Below, piece after piece: positions 57,127-64,000 of a stretch of 64,000 nt of DNA. The number at the start of each line of letters is the position of its first letter. Position 1 is the first letter of the stretch. Both the position numbers and the translations under genes were made by a program. The stretch is from Lotus japonicus. Lineage: Eukaryota; Streptophyta; Magnoliopsida; Fabales; Fabaceae. The DNA lies in contig NC_080044.1 of assembly GCF_012489685.1 (NCBI RefSeq), forward strand, positions 64,652,732 to 64,716,731, in the 5' to 3' direction. The notes below the pieces were generated by a model, which was given only the letters and a program-made list of their open reading frames with translations, ran no database searches and had not been told where the DNA came from.

Positions 57127-58993
57127 CAGGGGCGGACCCACAGCCAGCCCAGGGGGTTCAGTTGAACCCCCTGGAAAAAAAAATTCTACTTACCCCCCTA
57201 TAATTTATTTTTTTGAACCCCTGAGAATTTAGATTTGCACCCTAGACCCCAACTCCTCTCTCTCACACAGTCAGATCTCTCACGCCCTTCTCTCTCTTTT
57301 CTGATTTCTCTCACACGATACACCACAATCACTCTCACCATACCTCATCAACGCGCACCACCACCGGCCACCACCACGCCGGCCGCCGCTCAACCACCAG
57401 ATCAGTCCAGTCGTCCCTCTCTCTGGCTCTGCGGTTCTATTGACTACAGGTATTACTGATTTCCTTTCTCTTTCTCTTCTCCTAACCCTAAATGGCAAAA
57501 TTGATTTCCTTTCTCTTCTCCTTTCTCAAGCTTGATTCCCAAAATTGATTTCCTTTCTTTCTCTTCTCCTTTCTCAAGTTTGATTTCCCTAAATTGATTT
57601 TCTCAAATCATTCAAATGATGCAAACTCTCAGCTTGGTTTTGTCTCAAACTCTCTCTGATGTGCTGTCAATTAGATGATTGCAGATTTGCAGGGTGGGAA
57701 TATATGTGTTAGTGATGGGTTGCTAGAAAATGCTCTCTCCATTCTTGTTTTGGTTTCTCTATTTTAGTGGGGCTGTCATGAGTTGAGGGGGATGAAAAAC
57801 TGATTGAGTTAGTTTAGCTTTAGTTTTTTTTTTTTGAGAGCAAAATGCATCAGTTCAGCCTATAGCCATAACCAAAGGTCCAGGACCAGCTTTTACATGT
57901 TTCAAGTGAATTGATAAATGTGATGCAAGTTGAATGCAATAGAAGACCATTCTTATTCATTAAATTCCATCATATGTACGCAGATCAGTTTTCTCACTGA
58001 GTTGGGTGGTTAGATTCTTTTCTCCCAATTACCTGAACTAGTAGTTTTTTGTTTATTTCGCTCTATAGAAAATGAATAAAATATACAATCACTTAGCTTT
58101 AGTTAGTTGAAGTGATTATTGGTTTTTTTATTAGAGTGAACTTTAGTTAGTTGAAGTGATTATCTCGTGGCTGCCTTCTTGATCTACATGAATAAAAGAA
58201 CATGAAAATATAGGGAAAAAAGAAGTAAAGAATTATAAGTTTATAACAAAAGCAGTGGAGGCTCTAAGAACCCAATTGTCAAATTTAAGTCCCACATAAG
58301 GCATAAGAGACTCATGAGTCTGGACAAAGGAGGAAGCGGAAATGTTTACAGTGAGCTCAGCTTACACAGTTTTACAAGGAGAGGTGAGGGAACCACCACA
58401 TAGACTTTATCATAAATTATGGTCACTCAAAGCACCCTCAAGTGTGCTATCACTGGCTTGGAAAATTCTACTAGATAGAGTTCAGTAGATTGGTCCGTGT
58501 TTTCCTTCTGTTTTTGGCCTTGGGTCCCTTGCTTTGTGGTTTAAAAGGAGGGACATGGTGGGAGGTCTCCTTCACTGGTTGCCCATGATTATATGCCCTG
58601 GCTAATGGGTTAGAATCTGAATTGTTTTGTTCTGTTTTCCTAAAGGCCTATACTCTGTTAGTGTAGGGCCTTAGATTATATTCTCTTTTCATTTTACATT
58701 TGTACCAAGGGTTGGAATACCCATTGTACTCTACTTTCTATTATTAATAACACTTTGGTTTATCAAAAAAAAATTGTTGTAGAAATATTGCATTTGGTTA
58801 ATGACTTGAAATACCACATTATAGTACTATGAAAACTTGACAGTTTATGCACTGACTTGAAATACCAAATATGTGCTATATTTGAGTGAAATGTGTGTTG
58901 ATGTGGTTAAAGTTGTTTTCAATTATATTTTTATCGATGTGTTCATTTGAAAATTTTGAACCCCCTGACCCCGGGGTCCTGGATCCGCCACTG
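57127..58993. mobile_element. hAT element in a NUG2 intron
   Basis: Ends CAGGGGCGGACCCA and, on the other strand, CAGTGGCGGATCCA are typical hAT termini. A perfect 8-bp duplication GTGTCAAC flanks it (57119-57126 and 58994-59001). It is 1,867 bp with no transposase frame, so it is non-autonomous. A 5'-truncated LINE is nested in it. It lies in the intron between the exons ending at 56956 and beginning at 59589. Confidence 0.9.
58260..58773 (+). mobile_element. 5'-truncated LINE nested in the hAT element
   Basis: At about 58409 the frame reads KLWSLKAPSSVLSLAWKILL, resembling the zinc-binding region after reverse transcriptase in plant LINEs. It ends with TTTGGTTTATC and a poly(A) run at 58765-58773. 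The 5' end is approximate and no target duplication was found. Confidence 0.6.
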
Positions 58994-59902
58994 GTGTCAA
59001 CCAATCAACCCGGTAGTCTCCAGTGATATATATTTTGTTGAGTTGTTGTCTAGTGGTATAGTATACATTTTTATATGTAAAACTTAGTCCCATAATGAGC
59101 TATTCTTAGGGTTTGCAAGATTGAATATGGGCTACAGGGCTAGTGGATTATCTCTTTAACCTATGTACAAACACACTAGTGGTATCTGTGGCATTCTTGC
59201 CCACAAAATATGATTATGATCAATATTGCTTCTCCCCTTATGTTGATTTGTTAGATTGGTGACTAATTGTTATTGATATGTTCCGATGTATTGAATTATA
59301 GTGATTTCACCTACCAACCTAATGATCATAGCTTTTATTGGGTTGTTTTATGTTACAAATTCTAAATCTGTTTGCTTGGGCTCATGCTTGTTTTGCTTGC
59401 TCAATGAATAATTGACTCCTGCTTTCATATTCTAACAGAAATTCTTGTGAAATTTATTTTGCATATTAGTTGTGCAGAATGTAGATATGTTGTAGTAGTA
59501 ATAATACTAATATTAATAACAATAATTGTAGAGTGTAAAATTATCATCATCATTACAGTCTTGGCTTAGTACTTTGATTTATTTTCAGGTACGTGTAACA
59601 AACTTGAAAGATGCTGCGGATCGTATAGGTGAGGTTTTGAAACGTGTGATGAAGGAGCACTTGCACAGAGCATATAAAATAAAAGAGTGGCATGTTTTCT
59701 TGTCTCCTAACTCCATGATGACAAGTAGGTCGCTCTACAGTGTTCTCACCTTTTGTAATTGTGTTGGCAGAAAACGACCTAAGTTTGCAATCTTTGGCAT
59801 TGAGAAATCTGTTTATTGTAGTTGTTATAGAAGAACACCATTATCATACCGTGTCATCCAACCAACCCCATGAAATTGACCTAAGTTTGCAATCTTTGTC
59901 AA

Positions 59903-60220
59903 CTACTCCCTCTCTTCCAAAATTTAAGTTGTTTTAGCATTTGGACTAGGTTCCAAAATATAAGTTGTTATGCAAACCCAATGCATTTTTTTTCTCACTT
60001 TCTTCCTTTTATATCATCATTTAGTTTTATATCTCTTCCCTACCACCTTCAATTGTCACCTATCACAACTCTCACTATGCACTTAAAAAATAATTATTTT
60101 TCTCTCTACTTAATATAGCTAAACTTTAAAGCGTATTTTAGTCAACTATTTTATCAAATAGTGATTTCTTAATTCTCGTGCATAACCTTAAACAACTTAA
60201 ATATTGGAATGGAGGGAGTG
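59903..60220. mobile_element. MITE in a NUG2 intron
   Basis: Begins CTACTCCCTCTCTTCCAAAA and ends with the inverted form (ATTGGAATGGAGGGAGTG). A flanking phrase, GACCTAAGTTTGCAATCTTTG, occurs twice upstream (about 59776 and 59877). No gene inside. Confidence 0.6.
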
Positions 60221-61392
60221 CAAAACTATAGACTTTTGAAAATAATAGAAATGGTTTAAAATTGACGGCATGAGACTATTATATCAGGCTGCAGCCTTTT
60301 GCTCATTTGGTCTGAATCGTAAAATGTTAACTATCTGTGAAGGCATTAAGAATTTCCCCCCATTTGCCCGTAGTTTTAGCATCTAATGATGAATAATGAA
60401 AAGTAAGGTGGGGATGACATGATCATTCTACATGGGAACTGTTACATGCAGTTAATACTTACCAGTCTTACCTTGAGTAGTTGAGTTGCTTGTCAATTTG
60501 TTATTATAGCTTATGTATAAACACTTATCAACATGTTTTTCTTGTCATCAGGGAAAATGAAAATGACTTCCTACTTCAGCTTTGCAAATTGACTGGCAAA
60601 CTTCTGAAGGTATTTTTTCTGAGTTGATCTAGATTCTTGATTTTTTATTTCTGAGAAGTAGCTCATTGTTGGATTGTTATTGGGGCCTGGTCATTAGCTT
60701 TATCAATCTATCTAGCTTTCCTCATTTTGGCTGAGACTAGATATGCCTTCTTTGTGTACATTCTTCTATACTTGAGAATTAAGATACCCATCTTTTGTCC
60801 TGACTGACAACGTGCTAAAGTAGTGCTTTCAAGTTATCCTTTGCTTGCTTCTCCTCGCTAAGGAGAAAAACGGTGCAATTCAATTGGTATCCCCTTCCCA
60901 TGTCAATTTATTTCATTTGGTGTTCATTTAATTTGTTTTTCTTTGAGCTTTTTGGTTTGAAGGCTGTTCAAACTTTAGTGTGACTTTTAATAATACCTGT
61001 TCCAGGGAGGTGAGCCTGACCTGATGACTGCAGCAAAGATGGTACTTCATGACTGGCAGAGGGGTAAAATTCCCTTTTTTGTTCCTCCCCCACAGCAGGA
61101 GGACTTGTCCGAGGAACCTATTGTTAATGGCTTAGATGTCGATGATGGCGTTGATAGTAACCAGGCATCTGCTGCTATTAAAGCTATTGCAAATGTTCTT
61201 TCATCCCAGCAGCAAAGTAGTGTACCTGTTCAGAAGGATTTATTTACTGAGAATGAGTTGGAGGAGGAAGCTGATAATCTACTTCTGATCTCAGGGGATA
61301 GCCCAGATGGAGATGTTCTGGACTCTGATAGCGACACATCAGAGCAGGATCCAGACACTGAGGTTCCATATGAGCAGCCTCATTCTGCTTAA

Positions 61393-62649
61393 ATGGACAA
61401 ACAAGGGAGTCATGGGTCATCAGTTTTGGTGGCAGTATATGAGTTGGTTTTACTTCCATTTCTGAAAAAGCTTTCAAGAGAGATCAAGCTTCCATTTTCC
61501 TTGACCACCTATGCCCGAGGCCAAGGCCAGTTCTATGTTTGGACTTCATTTGCTCTCAAATTAGAAGGCTGGGACAATTATAAAGTTAAAAACTACTAGG
61601 ATTTAAACCTGTGCATTGAACCTTATTACCTTAATACGTTATGTTTTTTTGTTCAATAACTACTTGAATTTTATATGATCTATGGTAACATAGTAATTAT
61701 GACAAATATAGTAATTCTATGTTTTTTTTTACGGTTGTCCAATTATTTTTACGGATATATTTTTACAAAACTTCTACCAAACACGGGAATGCAACATTCC
61801 CATACATACTTTCCCGGGAATGAGTGACGGAGAGGCCGGGTTATTTATTGAGTAATAACATCAATAACCCATTTGAAACTAGGGGAAATAAGTTTTTGAC
61901 CCTTGAACTTTGAGTGAGATTTGGTTTTAAACCCTCGTTGTCGTAACTTTCGGTGTGTCCCCAAACTTTCACGTATTTTAGTAATAGACCACCTGGTTGA
62001 CCGCAATATCCTAGTGCCACGACGATCCTACGTGGCTTCTGACACGTCACTTAATGAAGTTGACATGATAATTTTTTTTTCTTGTTTTTGATTATTAATT
62101 GTAATAAACCAAAATACTTTTGAATATCATTAAATAAATTAAAGGGAAAATTAAGTTTTTGGCCCTTGAACTTTGATTGAGATTTAGTTTTAGACCCTCA
62201 AAATTATCATTCCCTCCTCCTTTGGCATATCTTCACCTCTTTCCTCTTCAACTACAAAAACCCCAACTCCAATCGTCGTGAGGGGTCGAGATGTGGGAAT
62301 CGTTCAAGAGGATTGATGATTGGTAAGGTAACTCATGAAATTGCCTCCACAAATGGGGTGATGCTTGCAGTGGTTTCCAATGTCTCCTCACAACTAATCT
62401 TTCAAAGCTTCGAGTTCACGTTCAAATCATTTATCCATGGTGGAAAGCACCACAAACACCGACAACCTGCAGCTTCAATTAAATGATGATACGCTAGTAA
62501 AAAAAAAAATTAAATGATGATACGAATGCAGATGAAAATAGGTTTTGTATATAGTGAAGGCACGTGAGTGTTTTTTTAAGTGTTATAATCTAAGCCATTG
62601 ATTTTGATCTAAGGGTAGAAAATCAATCCTCTCACACATAAGAAACCTC
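61393..62649. other. intergenic with a repeated AAGTTTTTGACCCTTGAACTT motif
   Basis: The motif starting AGTTTTTGACCCTTGAACTT occurs at about 61890 and, in the form GTTTTTGGCCCTTGAACTTT, at about 62156, each followed by GAGATTTRGTTTTA. It is typical of the ends of long-TIR plant elements, but no inverted partner was found here. 61393-61600 contains a short open frame just after the NUG2 stop without recognised domain. Confidence 0.4.
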
Positions 62650-62653
62650 TCTC

Positions 62654-62657
<4 letters not shown>

Positions 62658-62707
<50 letters not shown>
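62658..62707. repeat. (TA)n microsatellite
   Basis: About 24 uninterrupted TA units next to a CTCTCTCT run. Confidence 0.95.
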
Positions 62708-62711
<4 letters not shown>

Positions 62712-63227
62712 TTTCGCATTTAAATCATAATCTTACATATAAAATGAAAATTAAAATGACTAAATACTTTATATCATAACTAAACTCTAAATTATTTGAT
62801 ATTAATTTTCATCTTAAACCACTTCAAACCAAACAGTTTGCGTAGTAATTCAGCATAACAAAGGAGACGACAGTTCGATTCTAAACTCTTATGAATGAAA
62901 AATAAATGTGAAGAAAGAATTAGTCTCACTACTATGAACAATTTATTATTGCACTAAAAAGGCTCCATTCACATGAATTAAATAAAATATAGAAATATTA
63001 ATATGATAAATTAAAATGAATTACATTTTATTGTTTCTCATTTTTTCTTAACAATGGTTTCTCATTTCTTAAAATATCTTCAACATTTAAGTTATGTTTG
63101 ATTGCAGTTTTTGAAAACACCATTTAAAAATTGTTTTTAGAGACTATTTTTAAAAGTGGTTTTTCAAAAAAAAAAAAAAAACTGTTTGAATTAGATATTT
63201 TCCAACATTAAAAAAATTATAATATGA

Positions 63228-63418
63228 AAAAGAGTTTAATTTTGATGCACCGACGGTGTAAAGTATTTTTACACCGTCAACCAATCAGATTTCAAAGATT
63301 TGACATATCACTCAATTTAATTAAATAAAAAATCTACCTTTCCCACATTTAAGAAATCTGATTGGTTGATGGTGTAAAAAAACTTTACACCGTCGGTGCA
63401 TCAAACTTTTTCTCTATG
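63228..63418. mobile_element. MITE with GATGCACCGACGGTGTAAA termini
   Basis: TTTGATGCACCGACGGTGTA at 63241-63260 mirrors the segment ending at 63405. Inner arms CCAATCAGATTTCAAAG and its inverse lie between them. The outer ends and target duplication are uncertain. The family also occurs at 6590-6745. Confidence 0.7.
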
Positions 63419-63488
63419 AAAAATAAAAACTGCAAAAATAAATTAGGTAGGATTAAACTCCCCGTGTAAGGCACGGGTCATAAACTAG

Positions 63489-64000
63489 TTATCTAAGATT
63501 TCAAAGACGGTAGGATAAATCTCATTAAAAAATTTAAATTAGGTTAATTTATCACAGTTTGTGACATTGATAAAAAAATTGAAAATGAATATCACTGTTC
63601 ATTTTATGTAACTGTTTTACATTGACAATGCATATCCATTAATCTCATAAAATAATCAACAATTTTTTAGTTTGATCATAAAATTGTTAAATTTATTTTC
63701 GGATCCTTTATTTTCATTTTTATTACTTTTAAAGGCCTATATAGGAAATACTAATAATTTATTTTCACTTCCTAATTAAAAAAATTAAAAACATGAAATA
63801 AAATATTCTTATTAAAAATGAAAAAAATTGAGAATGTTTTCTCTAGCTAAACAAATCACATACCAAACGTTTAGCCATTAAATCTTTACTTCATAAAAGT
63901 AGTAAGTAGGGAGTTTGAGTTTTTTTTATTTGTTTCCAACTTACCTCCCAACATGTTATGAATTCCAAACTTTTTTTTTCAAAGGATGAATTCCAAACTT
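63489..64000. other. AT-rich intergenic, nothing recognised
   Basis: No gene or repeat end recognised beyond A/T-rich sequence. Confidence 0.5.

Larger units (their letters stand above)
55082..61392 (+). pseudogene. NUG2: NUG2 (nuclear/nucleolar GTPase 2) copy with decayed 5' third
   Basis: Exon 1 (55082-55159) encodes MVKKKESSGKSKQSLD. Exons 2 and 3 are rotted: only LQSRMSSNYN near 55370-55400 and FGPKTKRKRP within 55488-55611 remain, with deletions and frame breaks, and most of the basic N-terminal domain is gone. From there the exons are open and in frame: 55748-55914, 56034-56135, 56245-56349, 56533-56661, 56816-56956, 59589-59689, 60552-60609 and 61006-61392. They encode the circularly permuted GTPase: LLNKCD (G4) before GYPNVGKSS (G1) and DCPG (G3). 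The donor after 59689 is GC (59690-59691), not GT. Exon 4 has changes at conserved sites (DLLGHTMFQKG, KHISGELY). The stop is at 61392 after [11 protein letters not shown]2 acts in 60S ribosome maturation; this copy is probably not a working gene, but it could be expressed. Confidence 0.75.
62650..63488 (+). mobile_element. probable non-autonomous Helitron (3' end clear, 5' end tentative)
   Basis: The 3' end has the Helitron hallmarks: a hairpin CCCGTGTAAGGCACGGG at 63461-63477 followed, seven bases on, by CTAG at 63485-63488, with T next (63489). A possible 5' end is TCTCTCACTATATA near 62650 next to the (TA)n tract. There is no Rep/helicase. A MITE sits inside. Confidence 0.55.

Noticed and set aside
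61393..61599. A 68-residue frame directly after the NUG2 stop, as a possible C-terminal extension
   Set aside because: It is out of the NUG2 protein by a stop codon and does not resemble the lysine-rich NUG2 tail.

Overview
This is nuclear DNA of a flowering plant. It is AT-rich, its genes carry GT-AG introns, it encodes a plant-type DYW pentatricopeptide-repeat protein, and it holds Ty1/copia and gypsy-like LTR elements, LINEs, SINEs, hAT, Mutator-like and PIF/Harbinger elements, MITEs and a probable Helitron end. The similarity of the NAA35 and NUG2 pieces to bean-family proteins, and the repeat types, suggest a papilionoid legume; that is inference. Intron-exon models were built by hand from splice sites and reading frame. 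No RNA genes or CRISPR arrays were recognised.

Layout. (1) 1-9.1 kb: an intact 11-exon gene for a replication protein A large-subunit-like protein (1346-4448, minus), an orphan first exon of NAA35 (5604-5724, minus) with a 5'-truncated LINE just downstream, a decayed LINE RNase H piece, and an intronless DYW-type PPR gene (7222-9069, plus). (2) 9.3-46 kb: a tandem array, all on the minus strand, of five four-exon exostosin-family (GT47) glycosyltransferase genes, called here A (9342-12483), B (15541-18357), C (19054-22819), D (26241-29062) and E (39130-41560), plus a remnant F (37657-37833). A and B are diverged; C, D, F and E share their flanks and are recent segmental copies. The young part of the array is riddled with mobile elements: a nearly complete copia element (30596-37040), a partial copia element (24024-25555), two 543-bp Mutator-like MITEs (C intron 2, D promoter), a Stowaway MITE, a SINE, and a nested Harbinger/MULE/TIR complex upstream of E. 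Because the units are copies of one another, several insertions have a visible empty site in a sister unit. (3) 46-55 kb: a mosaic of transposon pieces: a gypsy-type transposon gene, a fused 3' fragment of a hybrid proline-rich protein gene, and a LINE ORF1 split by a 2,361-bp solo LTR. (4) 55-61.4 kb: a multi-exon copy of the nucleolar GTPase gene NUG2 with an intact GTPase half and a decayed 5' third, and a hAT element in one intron. (5) 61.4-64 kb: intergenic repeats, a MITE and a probable Helitron 3' end.

The genes do not form a pathway. The GT47 cluster is a lineage-specific tandem expansion, presumably of Golgi cell-wall glycosyltransferases, and the sequence records how mobile elements change its members: a new promoter in D, an intron insertion plus a premature stop in C, and partial deletion in F.
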